A stretch of DNA of 64,000 bases from an uncultured bacterium (lineage in GTDB: Bacteria > Bacillota > Clostridia > Oscillospirales > CAG-272), in the NCBI GenBank assembly GCA_949282345.1, contig CASDOQ010000013.1:1-64000 (forward strand), given 5' to 3'. Both the position numbers and the translations under genes were made by a program. Positions 50,967 to 59,474 of the stretch are shown piece after piece (within the stretch, counting starts at the first letter, position 1; the number at the start of each line of letters is the position of its first letter). The notes beneath the pieces are model-generated. The model was not told the origin of the DNA, did no database searches, and saw only the letters and a program-made list of their open reading frames with translations.

Positions 50967-52356
50967 TGTCTTCGCCCTGTACGCTTTCTCCGTCGGCATT
51001 CCCGGATGGGCTGTCGGCAGACAATACTTTTGCGATTGATTCTTCGGGGGGCGCCGCCTTTATGGGATCTGCGCCGGATGAGGCGGGCTTTTTGCTTTTT
51101 CGCTTCATGGCTTTGCCGGCCGGAGCGCCGAGATCGATCCCCTCTGTGATACATACAGGGACAAGCGGGGTCGGATCGCGGTAAAGCACACGATTTCGGA
51201 AGCGCTCGGGAACCGGGGAGAAATCCTCGCTTCTCTCGGCAAGCCGGTCGTGCCACGTATGATAAAATGCGGTAAAGCGCCCTTCGTCCAACGCCTCGCG
51301 GATCTTCGCCATCAGATCATTATAAAAATAAAGATTGTGCATGACGGCCAACCGCATTCCGAGCAATTCCCGCGCCTTGAACAGATGCCGGATATAGGAA
51401 CGCGAATACCGCCGGCAGACAGGACATCCGCAGGACGGGTCGATCGGCTTTTCATCGGCGTAATACTGCTCGTTGTTGATATTCATTTTCCCGTGCCAGG
51501 TAAAGAGATTCCCGTGGCGGGCATTCCGGCTCGGCATGACGCAGTCGAAGAAATCCACGCCGCGGTAGACCGCCTCCAGAATGTTCTGCGGGGTGCCGAC
51601 CCCCATCAGATACCGCGGCTTATCCTTGGGCATATGCGGCTCCACCGCCTCGATAATGCGGTACATTTCGTCGGCCTCTTCCCCGACGGCAAGCCCACCG
51701 ATGGCGTAGCCGTCCAGATCCTCCTCCGCGATGCGCCGCATATTGTCGATCCGAAGGTCTTCGTAGGTCCCGCCCTGATTGATCCCGAAAAGGAGTTGCT
51801 GTTTATTGATGGTATCCGGGAGAGAGTTGAGACGTTCATGCTCCCGGCGGCAGCGTGCCAGCCAGCGGATGGTGCGCTCGCTGGACTGCTTGACATATTC
51901 GTATGGGGCGGGGTTCTCGACGCATTCATCAAACGCCATCGCAATGGTGGAAGCGATATTGGACTGGATACGCATACTTTCTTCCGGCCCCATGAAGATC
52001 CGCTTTCCGTCCATGTGGGAGTTGAAATAGACACCCTCTTCATAGATTTTACGGATCTTGGCGAGCGAAAAGACCTGAAATCCGCCGGAATCGGTGAGGA
52101 TCGGCTTATTCCAGTTAAAAAACTTGTGGAGGCCGCCCATGGCTTTGATCAGCTCGTCCCCCGGCCGGATATGCAGGTGATAGGTGTTGGAAAGCTCGAC
52201 CTGCGTGCCAATAGCCTCAAGATCCGCCGTGGAAACGCCCCCCTTTACGGCGGCACTCGTGCCGACGTTCATAAAGACCGGCGTCTCGATCACGCCGTGG
52301 ACAGTGCTCATGCGGCCGCGCCGTGCGCGTCCCTCGGTTTTCAGTAATTCAAACAT
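50956..52356 (-). CDS. tgt: Queuine/preQ1 tRNA-ribosyltransferase with C-terminal extension
   Basis: Exchanges G34 of GUN-anticodon tRNAs for preQ1. 466 residues from the ATG at 52354-52356 (FELLKTEGRARRG). Motifs: NTYHLHIRPGDELI, LTDSGGFQVFSL (catalytic Asp), GINQGGTYEDLR, GGLAVGE (the Val position matches preQ1-type enzymes; queuine users have Gly), nucleophile region RYLMGVGTPQNI and DCVMPSRNARHG, zinc site CGCPVC...H. The normal enzyme is ~375-380 residues and ends near FRNRVLYRDP; here about 75 extra residues follow, Lys/Ala/Ser/Glu-rich and probably disordered. Confidence 0.95.
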   Translation of the reverse strand: MFELLKTEGRARRGRMSTVHGVIETPVFMNVGTSAAVKGGVSTADLEAIGTQVELSNTYHLHIRPGDELIKAMGGLHKFFNWNKPILTDSGGFQVFSLAKIRKIYEEGVYFNSHMDGKRIFMGPEESMRIQSNIASTIAMAFDECVENPAPYEYVKQSSERTIRWLARCRREHERLNSLPDTINKQQLLFGINQGGTYEDLRIDNMRRIAEEDLDGYAIGGLAVGEEADEMYRIIEAVEPHMPKDKPRYLMGVGTPQNILEAVYRGVDFFDCVMPSRNARHGNLFTWHGKMNINNEQYYADEKPIDPSCGCPVCRRYSRSYIRHLFKARELLGMRLAVMHNLYFYNDLMAKIREALDEGRFTAFYHTWHDRLAERSEDFSPVPERFRNRVLYRDPTPLVPVCITEGIDLGAPAGKAMKRKSKKPASSGADPIKAAPPEESIAKVLSADSPSGNADGESVQGEDNGK

Positions 52357-52414
52357 ACGATTTCTCACAATTCTGAATCCGCACTCCCGGATTCGTACTA
52401 TCTCTCGGGGATCC

Positions 52415-54661
52415 TTAATGCTGGATCCGGTTGAATTCCCGGTCAAGATGCGTCCGGGTCATGGTAACGGCAATCGGTCTGCCGTGGGGGCAAACCGTCA
52501 CGGTCGGGTCTTTCAGCACCTCTCCGACCAGCCAGTGAAGATGCGCTTCGTCATAACTGCGCCCGCCCTTAATGGCGGCCTTGCAGGCAACGCTGTACAG
52601 GGCGCGTTCACGGCGAGACATCTCGCGCGTCAGCGGATCGCTCCCGCCCTCCCCGGCGGAATCGGCCATTTCAAGGAAAAGGCTACCCGCTTCATCAGGC
52701 TCAAGCAGGGAGGGGACTGCCTCAAGAAGCGCCTGCCCGCCCGAAAGCGAAAAGGAAAATCCGACCGCCTCGAAATCCGCACGGTATTCGCGGACCGTGG
52801 CCTCCTCTTCCGGAGATAGCGAAACCGAGACAGGAAGCAACAGCCCCTGCGAGGCCGTCCGCCCGACGGCAAGTTCCTCGGCGCGCAATTTTTCATACAA
52901 AATGCGTTCATGCGCGGCGTGCTTGTCGATCAGAAGAAGTTTGTCCTCGCATTCGACGAGCAAATAGGTACGGAACGCCTCGCCGATCAACCGATAAACC
53001 GGCGCGCCGGGCACGGAACCCGCCCCCTCAGCGGCAGAGCGGGAGGCGATGGACGATCCGGGTGCTGAAGCGGACGGCGCCGCGGAGTCAAAAATCTCGG
53101 GTTCCGGGGCGGAGTCGGCTTCCCGGAAGGTTGCCGTTTTTTCGGGAAGTCTGTATTCCGGGACGGTTGCCGCCGGATTCTGCTTCCCCGCCGCCGATGC
53201 GCGGGAATCGCCTTCCGGCGAAGGGGAGAACGCCGCACGGGGATCTTCGGTACCGCTTCCGGCGGAATCGGTATTTGCCGAATGGGGAATGTCATAAGTA
53301 AGAGCAAAGGCAGGAGAAGCCACCTGCGCCGCATCGCCATGATCGACCTCTCGCTTTACCTCAGCATACGTGCGCAGAATTTCCAGTGATTCCTCGCGGC
53401 CGAGTAGACCGGCGGGGGTGCCGGAGGAGGTTGGAACTGCGGCATTCTTTCGGATTTTTCCGGAATCGGCGTGCCCGACGTCCGGCACAGCGGGTAAAGT
53501 GTCCCGGTATGCCGAGTCCGGCCGAACCCCTGCGCAAGGATCGGAATTTTTCTTTCGTCGGTCGGACGACGGAATGTCCAGCGAGATCGGCGTGGCATGC
53601 GGGACCGCCGAGCCGGGAAGCGAAAACCGCCCGGTATTCCGTCCGCCTGCCGTTTCGAGTTCCGGCCGGTAAGCGGCCGCTTCGAGTGCGCCGCGCACGG
53701 CGTGATATACGATCTCAAAAACCGGCCGCTCGTCCGAAAAACGTACCTCCAGTTTAGCCGGATGCACATTGACATCAACGGCTCCCGGCGGGATGGTCAG
53801 AAAAAGAGCGGAGACCGGAAATTTTCCAGGCGCGATATACGAATGAAAGCCCTGTTCCAACGCCGCCATCACAGTCTTGCTGCGGATATACCGGCCGTTG
53901 ATAAACATATTCTGCTGATTGCGGTTTCCGCGGACGTTATCGCTCCGGCCGATGAAGCCCGAGATCTCCATCCCGCCAAGGCGACCGCTGACCGGCAGGA
54001 GTTTGGCGGCGAATTCCCGCCCCTCGAGCGCATAGAGAACGCCGAGCAGATCCCCGTCCCCGGCGGTGCGGAAGCGGATCTCGCCTTCGATGATCAGTGT
54101 AAAGGAGATCTCGGGATGCGAAAGCGCCACACGCTCCGCGAGCGAAGCGGCAGCCGCCGCCTCGGTGGCGTCTTTTTTCAGGAATTTTCGTCTGGCGGGA
54201 ACGTTGCCGAAAAGGTCGCGCACGAAAACGCTCGTCCCCCCCTGGCATCCGATCTCGGAGACTTCGGTGATGCGGCCGTACTCTGCGTGCATAAAGGTCC
54301 CGACGGCAGCATCCGACGGGCGGGTGACGATCTCCAGCACCGAGACCCCGGCGATCGCCGCCAATGCTTCTCCTCGGAAGCCGAGCGTGCAGATGGCATC
54401 GAGATCCCCAGCATTGCAGATTTTACTGGTGGCGTGGCGTTCCAGCGCGAGAGGCAGATCGTCCGACTCTATTCCGCACCCGTTATCGGTGACACGGACG
54501 AGGGCCACGCCCCCGGCACGCAGTTCCGCCGTGACGGCCGTAGCGCCGGCGTCGATTGCATTCTCCAGCAGTTCCTTCAGGACGGAGGCGGGGCGGTCGA
54601 CGACCTCCCCGGCCGCAATCAGATTGGCCACTTCATCCGTCAGCAGATTGATTTTTCCCAT
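52415..54661 (-). CDS. mutL: DNA mismatch repair protein MutL (endonuclease type)
   Basis: Mismatch repair effector, 748 residues. GHKL ATPase at the N-terminus (NAIDAGATAV, TDNGCGIESDDL, GFRGEALAAIA, KKDATEAAA). The C-terminal domain has the nuclease motif DKHAAHERILYEKL (~615) matching DQHAx2Ex4E, then the CPHGRPIAV zinc-type end. Linker about residues 330-560 is long, polar and repeat-poor. Full length. 59 bases upstream of tgt; 33 bases downstream of mutS. Confidence 0.96.
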   Translation of the reverse strand: MGKINLLTDEVANLIAAGEVVDRPASVLKELLENAIDAGATAVTAELRAGGVALVRVTDNGCGIESDDLPLALERHATSKICNAGDLDAICTLGFRGEALAAIAGVSVLEIVTRPSDAAVGTFMHAEYGRITEVSEIGCQGGTSVFVRDLFGNVPARRKFLKKDATEAAAAASLAERVALSHPEISFTLIIEGEIRFRTAGDGDLLGVLYALEGREFAAKLLPVSGRLGGMEISGFIGRSDNVRGNRNQQNMFINGRYIRSKTVMAALEQGFHSYIAPGKFPVSALFLTIPPGAVDVNVHPAKLEVRFSDERPVFEIVYHAVRGALEAAAYRPELETAGGRNTGRFSLPGSAVPHATPISLDIPSSDRRKKNSDPCAGVRPDSAYRDTLPAVPDVGHADSGKIRKNAAVPTSSGTPAGLLGREESLEILRTYAEVKREVDHGDAAQVASPAFALTYDIPHSANTDSAGSGTEDPRAAFSPSPEGDSRASAAGKQNPAATVPEYRLPEKTATFREADSAPEPEIFDSAAPSASAPGSSIASRSAAEGAGSVPGAPVYRLIGEAFRTYLLVECEDKLLLIDKHAAHERILYEKLRAEELAVGRTASQGLLLPVSVSLSPEEEATVREYRADFEAVGFSFSLSGGQALLEAVPSLLEPDEAGSLFLEMADSAGEGGSDPLTREMSRRERALYSVACKAAIKGGRSYDEAHLHWLVGEVLKDPTVTVCPHGRPIAVTMTRTHLDREFNRIQH

Positions 54662-54693
54662 CCCCGCTCCTTTGCATAGTTTTCTTTACGTTT

Positions 54694-57315
54694 TCAGGAT
54701 TTTAAGAGTTTTTTCAGTTCAAACAGCAGATTCATGGCCTCGATGGGGGTCAGCGTGTTCAGATCGGCCGCGCGGATACGGTCGGCCACCTCGCAGGCCT
54801 CGCTGTGATAGATAGCTCCCAGCATATCTTCTGCGGGAGAGGCTTGTTGCCTGACGGGTCTTTCGGGACCGACACCGGCTTCGATCTCCGCAAGGATCTG
54901 CTTGGCGCGGCGGACGACCTCAGCTGGGACGCCGGCAAGTTTGGCCACCTCGATCCCGTAGCTTTCGTCGGCCGCGCCGCGCACGACTTTACGTAGGAAA
55001 GTAACGGTATCGCCCCGCTTCTTGGCGGTGACATTATAATTCACCACGCCTGGGAATTCCTGTTCCATAACGGTCAGTTCATGATAATGCGTGGCAAAGA
55101 GCGTTCTGGCTCCGATCTTGCGGAAGGTATATTCCACAACCGCGCGGGCAATGGCCATGCCGTCGTAGGTGCTCGTCCCGCGCCCGACCTCGTCGTAAAT
55201 GATCAAAGAACGGCGGGTTGCCCCGGCGAGGATGCCGGCCACCTCATTCATTTCCAGCATAAAGGTCGACTGCCCGGAGGCAAGGTCGTCCGATGCACCG
55301 ACGCGCGTAAAGATCTTGTCCGCAATCCCCACGGTCGCCTCCCGTGCCGGGACGAAGGAGCCGATCTGTGCCATCAGCGTAATCAGGGCTACCTGCCGCA
55401 TATAGGTCGACTTCCCTGCCATATTGGGCCCGGTGATGAGATACAGGCTCTCCCCGCCGACCGAAAGGTCGGTATCGTTTGGGACGAAATAACTGTCCGG
55501 CACGAATTTCTCGACCACCGGATGACGTCCGTCACGGATCATCAGTTCCGCGCCCGCATCGACCTCCGGGCGGCAGTAATTCCCGGCTGAAGCCACCTCG
55601 GCAAGCGAGAGATAGACGTCGATCTCGGCAAGACGGGCGGCCGTATCCTGCAGACGCGCGGCGGCATCGGCAATGCGGAGCCGCACCTCGGTAAAGAGGT
55701 CGTATTCCAATGCAGCCAGTTTATCGGCCGCGCCGAGGACGGTCGACTCCATCTCCTTCAGTTCTTCGGTGATATAGCGCTCTTTGTCGGTCAACGTCTG
55801 TTTGCGGATATAGCGGTCGGGAACCTGTCCCACGCTGGCCTTGGTGACTTCTATGTAATATCCGAATACCTTGTTATAACCCGTGCGGAGCGTCCGGATC
55901 CCCGTGGCTTCCCTCTCCCGGGCCTCGATCTCGCGGATCCAGCCTTCCCCGTTCCCGCGGATGCCGCGTAGCCGGTCAACGTCCGAGGAATACCCCTCGC
56001 GAATGATGCCGCCCTCCCGGACGGTCAGCGGGGCATCGGGCGCAATGGCACGGCTGATGAGGTCGTAAAGATCGTCCAGCACGTCAAAACCGTCTGCCAG
56101 TTCGCATAGACGCGCGGCTTCAAGAGGCCGGATAAGTTCTAGAATAGTCGGAAGTTCCGCAATACTCTCGGCAATCGACAACAGGTCGCGCCCGTTGGCA
56201 GAGCCGTACACGGCGCGTGCCGTCAGGCGTTCGATATCCTGTACGGGCGAAAGCATTTTGCGCAGTTCGGAACGCAGAATATAGTTCCCGCACAGCTCGG
56301 CAACCGCATCCTGCCGCTTTCTGATCGGGCCGGGCTCCACCAGCGGGAGGAGAACGTAAGAGCGAAGGAGACGGGCTCCCATCGTGGTCTCGGTCTTGTC
56401 AAGCACCCATAGGAGCGAGCCGCGCTTTTCCTTGGTACGCAGATTCTCCACCAATTCGAGATTGCGCCGGGTGGCAAGATCGAGTTCCATGTACTGCCCG
56501 CCGGCATAGACGTGCAATTCGCGCATAAAGGTCGGGTCGCACTTCTGCGTTTCGCGGATATAGGCGAGCAGAGCGCCAACCGACAAAAGAAGCGCGTCGC
56601 CGTTCAGTTCTTCGGTCTTTTCCCCGAAGCAAAGAAGCGCCGCTTCCCGCGCGCCGGCTTCATCGTAAAGACGGGTCGCCCGGTCTTCGATCATCGCGTT
56701 GAAACGCTCCCGCAGAAACCCGGAAACCACCCCGGCTCTGTCGGCGGGGATGTTCATCACGGCCTCACGCGGCGTGTAAACGGCCAACTCGTTCAGAAGG
56801 CGGGCTTCCCTCTCCGCCCCCGCAAACTGCGTGACGTGAATCTGCCCGGTGGAAATATCGGCAAACGCCGCCCCGATGGCGGTATCGGTATAGCAGAGCG
56901 CACAGAGGTAATTGTTGCGCCTGCCGTCCAGAAGACTGCCGTCGGTCACGGTGCCGGGGGTGACGATCCGCACGACCTCACGCTTGACGAGCCCGGTCGC
57001 CTTGGCGGGATCCTCAGTTTGCTCGCAGACCGCCACACGGTAGCCGTGCTCGACCAGCATTCCGATATACACGTCGGCTTTATGGAAAGGAACGCCGCAC
57101 ATGGCCGCGCGGTTCCCGTCCCCGCAATCGCGCCCGGTCAGTGTCAATTCCAACACGCGGGAAGCGATCACCGCATCCTCGAAAAAACACTCGAAAAAAT
57201 CCCCAAGGCGGTATAAAAGGATATACCCCTCGTACTCCGCCTTAGTGGCCAGATACTGGCGCATCATCGGTGTCGGATCGTGAAGATCCGCCGCCCGGGT
57301 AAAGACCTCTCCCAT
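54694..57315 (-). CDS. mutS: DNA mismatch repair protein MutS
   Basis: Recognises mispairs. 873 residues from the ATG at 57313-57315, right at the end of the ylbF-like gene (TGA two bases away), which suggests translational coupling because no strong RBS is seen. Mismatch-binding motif LLYRLGDFFECFFEDA (Phe-x-Glu in FFECFF), Walker A TGPNMAGKSTYMRQ, Walker B LIIYDEVGRGTSTYDG, and signature FATHYHELT. Length standard. Confidence 0.97.
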   Translation of the reverse strand: MGEVFTRAADLHDPTPMMRQYLATKAEYEGYILLYRLGDFFECFFEDAVIASRVLELTLTGRDCGDGNRAAMCGVPFHKADVYIGMLVEHGYRVAVCEQTEDPAKATGLVKREVVRIVTPGTVTDGSLLDGRRNNYLCALCYTDTAIGAAFADISTGQIHVTQFAGAEREARLLNELAVYTPREAVMNIPADRAGVVSGFLRERFNAMIEDRATRLYDEAGAREAALLCFGEKTEELNGDALLLSVGALLAYIRETQKCDPTFMRELHVYAGGQYMELDLATRRNLELVENLRTKEKRGSLLWVLDKTETTMGARLLRSYVLLPLVEPGPIRKRQDAVAELCGNYILRSELRKMLSPVQDIERLTARAVYGSANGRDLLSIAESIAELPTILELIRPLEAARLCELADGFDVLDDLYDLISRAIAPDAPLTVREGGIIREGYSSDVDRLRGIRGNGEGWIREIEAREREATGIRTLRTGYNKVFGYYIEVTKASVGQVPDRYIRKQTLTDKERYITEELKEMESTVLGAADKLAALEYDLFTEVRLRIADAAARLQDTAARLAEIDVYLSLAEVASAGNYCRPEVDAGAELMIRDGRHPVVEKFVPDSYFVPNDTDLSVGGESLYLITGPNMAGKSTYMRQVALITLMAQIGSFVPAREATVGIADKIFTRVGASDDLASGQSTFMLEMNEVAGILAGATRRSLIIYDEVGRGTSTYDGMAIARAVVEYTFRKIGARTLFATHYHELTVMEQEFPGVVNYNVTAKKRGDTVTFLRKVVRGAADESYGIEVAKLAGVPAEVVRRAKQILAEIEAGVGPERPVRQQASPAEDMLGAIYHSEACEVADRIRAADLNTLTPIEAMNLLFELKKLLKS

Positions 57316-57316
57316 T

Positions 57317-57715
57317 TCAGTGACCGCAACCGCCGCAGGTGGAGCAGTCGTGCGTGCACCCGTCCGGCAGTTCACCGAAAGCGTAGAAGGAAATATCGCG
57401 GTTCACCTGCTCCATCAGGGCGTTGACAGCCGCCTGCGCTTCTTCAAGCGCGACGTAAGCCTCATGGGCGCGGATCTTTTCCGCCAGTTCGGCAACGCGG
57501 GCGTTCATTTTTTCCGCCGCCGCATCCTCCTCGGCCGTCGTGTCGGTCTTTGCGTAGAGTTCTCCGAGCAGGGTGCGCTCCGCCCGGTATTCTCCGAGCA
57601 GTTCGGAAAGTTCCGCATTCTGATCGTACGCGCGCTTGGCGGCGTTAAAGGCCGCCACGTTTGCCTCTTCCGCCAACGCCAGACCGAGTTGTCTGGTTGC
57701 TTCTTTCACCGTCAT
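57317..57715 (-). CDS. YlbF-family protein with C-terminal Cys cluster
   Basis: 132 residues, coiled helices (LALAEEANVAAFNAAKRAYD, ELSELLGEYRAERTLL). The tail GCTHDCSTCGGCGH has four cysteines in a Cx3Cx2Cx2C arrangement, suited to an iron-sulfur or zinc site. Related proteins (YlbF/YmcA with YaaT) affect RNase Y in Bacillus, where Fe-S clusters are known. Whether this is that function is inference. Between miaB and mutS, the usual place in Clostridia. Confidence 0.88.
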   Translation of the reverse strand: MTVKEATRQLGLALAEEANVAAFNAAKRAYDQNAELSELLGEYRAERTLLGELYAKTDTTAEEDAAAEKMNARVAELAEKIRAHEAYVALEEAQAAVNALMEQVNRDISFYAFGELPDGCTHDCSTCGGCGH

Positions 57716-57768
57716 GTTCTTTCTCTCTTTCTCTTCTTTTCTTATTTCGTTTTTTGTATCCCGCCTGC

Positions 57769-59172
57769 TTATTTGCCCGGTTCCCGGGCGGGAACGCCGT
57801 ACATGGCGTATGCATCCGCGCGTTCGATCCTGACGTCGAGGAACTCTCCGACTGCCGAGGCGGGGGACGGGAAATGCACAAGTTTTCCTCCTCCCGTCCT
57901 GCCGGTAAGCATGGCCGGGTCGGTCTTGGAGATCTCCTCTGCCAGCACGCGGACGGTCTTTCCTTCATAGCCTTTGCCGATCTCGGAGGCGATATCGGTT
58001 TGTAATGCAAGAAGACGACGCATCCGCTCTCCCTTGATCTCGGCGTCTACCTGTCCCTCATAACCGGCGGCCGGCGTTCCCCGCCGCGGAGAATACAGGA
58101 AGGAGTAGACCATGTCAAACCGGATCTCCCGGAGAGCGCGGAGCGTTTCGGAAAAGTCGGCCTCCGTCTCCCCGGGGAAGCCGACGATGATATCGCTCGT
58201 CAGAACGATGCCGGGGCGGGCCTCGCGCAGTTTGCGGACGGTCTCGCGGTAGCGTTGCATATCGTAACGGCGGTTCATGGCGCGAAGGACGGCATCACTC
58301 CCCGACTGGAGCGGAAGATGAAAGGCCGGGGCGATCTTTTCGTTTTCTCCGATCACGCCGACAAGATCATCTGATACGTCTTTCGGATGACTGGTCATGA
58401 ACCGAAGGCGAAAATCTCCCGGCAAGGCCGCAAGGCGCGCAAGCAGGGCGGCAAAATCGCAGTCTCCGCGATAGGAATTGACATTCTGCCCGAGGAGCGT
58501 GATATCCCGGTATCCGGCGGCGATCATTTCCTCCGCCTCCCGGACGATATCGGCCGAGGCGCGGCTCCGCTCCCTCCCCCGGACATAGGGGACGATGCAA
58601 TAGGAGCAGAAATTGTTGCATCCGTACATAATGCTGAGCCATCCGAGCGGCCCGCGGCGCCGCAGCGGCGCAATTCCCTCCCGGATCGGCGGATTGGCCT
58701 CTCCGACAAAGAAACTCCTCTTCCCGAGGAAGAGACGGGTCCCGATCGCCTCCGCCATACGTGAAAGACTTGAAGGATCAAGAGAAAAATCCACGTACGG
58801 ATAACTTTTTTTCAGCTGTTCGATCCGATGGCTCTGCGCCGGCATACAGCCGCATACGCCGATCAGAAGGCCGCGATCCTCCGCCTTTCTCCGACCGAAT
58901 CCGCCGATGACCGAAAGCACCTTTTGCTCCGCGTGCTCCCGGATAGCGCAGGTATTCACGAGGATCAGCCCCGCCTCCTCCGGGTCATCGGTCGGGGAAA
59001 AGCCGAGGGTGGAGGCAAGCCCGAGCAGTTTCTCGCTGTCGGCCTCGTTCTGCTGACAGCCGAAGGTGAGTACCGTGACCCCGGTGGGCAATCCGGCGGC
59101 AGAACGCGACAGCACGTATTCTTTTATTCTCTCTTCAACATTTTCCGGTGCCGTCCGGCTGCCGTTCTCCAT
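57769..59172 (-). CDS. miaB: tRNA-2-methylthio-N6-dimethylallyladenosine synthase
   Basis: Radical-SAM methylthiotransferase acting on i6A37 of tRNA. 467 residues. N-terminal cluster cysteines in TFGCQQNEADSEKLLG, VNTCAIREHAEQKV and IGVCGCMPAQ; radical-SAM CxxxCxxC in CNNFCSYCIVPYVRGRERSR (~180-200); TRAM end GKTVRVLAEEI. Full length. RBS GGGGGAGCGCCTT. Confidence 0.97.
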   Translation of the reverse strand: MENGSRTAPENVEERIKEYVLSRSAAGLPTGVTVLTFGCQQNEADSEKLLGLASTLGFSPTDDPEEAGLILVNTCAIREHAEQKVLSVIGGFGRRKAEDRGLLIGVCGCMPAQSHRIEQLKKSYPYVDFSLDPSSLSRMAEAIGTRLFLGKRSFFVGEANPPIREGIAPLRRRGPLGWLSIMYGCNNFCSYCIVPYVRGRERSRASADIVREAEEMIAAGYRDITLLGQNVNSYRGDCDFAALLARLAALPGDFRLRFMTSHPKDVSDDLVGVIGENEKIAPAFHLPLQSGSDAVLRAMNRRYDMQRYRETVRKLREARPGIVLTSDIIVGFPGETEADFSETLRALREIRFDMVYSFLYSPRRGTPAAGYEGQVDAEIKGERMRRLLALQTDIASEIGKGYEGKTVRVLAEEISKTDPAMLTGRTGGGKLVHFPSPASAVGEFLDVRIERADAYAMYGVPAREPGK

Positions 59173-59211
59173 AAGGCGCTCCCCCGAATATTTTCGTATA
59201 GTTTATATTTA

Positions 59212-59240
59212 TATATACCATACGGGAAAGCGAAAATCAA
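59212..59240 (-). promoter_or_regulatory. Promoter of miaB
   Basis: Minus strand TTGATT (59235-59240), 17 bases, TATATA (59212-59217), followed by an A/T-rich start region; about 40 bases before the miaB start codon. Confidence 0.65.
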
Positions 59241-59316
59241 GAGGCGTTTTCGGTTTTTCTCTTTTCGTCTCTCTGCGCCGATTCCGGCCCAGGCCTTCGC
59301 CATCCCGAAGGATCGG

Positions 59317-59399
59317 GCGGGAAAAAGTCGGCGGCGGGAAAAAGCCGGTGGCGGGAAAAAGCCGGCGGCGGGAAAGCCGACGGCAGGAGAAAGCCCGTG
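59317..59399. repeat. 17-base minisatellite-like tandem repeat, five copies
   Basis: Units at 59317, 59334, 59351, 59368 and 59383. The best-conserved form is GCGGGAAAAAGCCGGCG (third copy); copies 1 and 2 differ by one base each, copy 4 lacks two A's and copy 5 is degraded. Noncoding, between miaB and murC. Confidence 0.88.
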
Positions 59400-59474
59400 C
59401 GGGAGGAAAGGACGGAAAAAGCAGGCCGGAAAAGCGGTAAACAACCGTGCGCCGCCCTCCGGGGGGATCAGACC

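Larger units (their letters stand above)
59173..59474. other. Intergenic region between murC and miaB
   Basis: No gene. Holds the miaB promoter at the miaB side and a 17-base tandem repeat on the murC side. The leftward transcript of murC ends at 59475, and its terminator is not obvious. Confidence 0.6.

Noticed and set aside
59317-59399. CRISPR array
   Set aside because: Units are contiguous with no unique spacers, so it is a tandem repeat.
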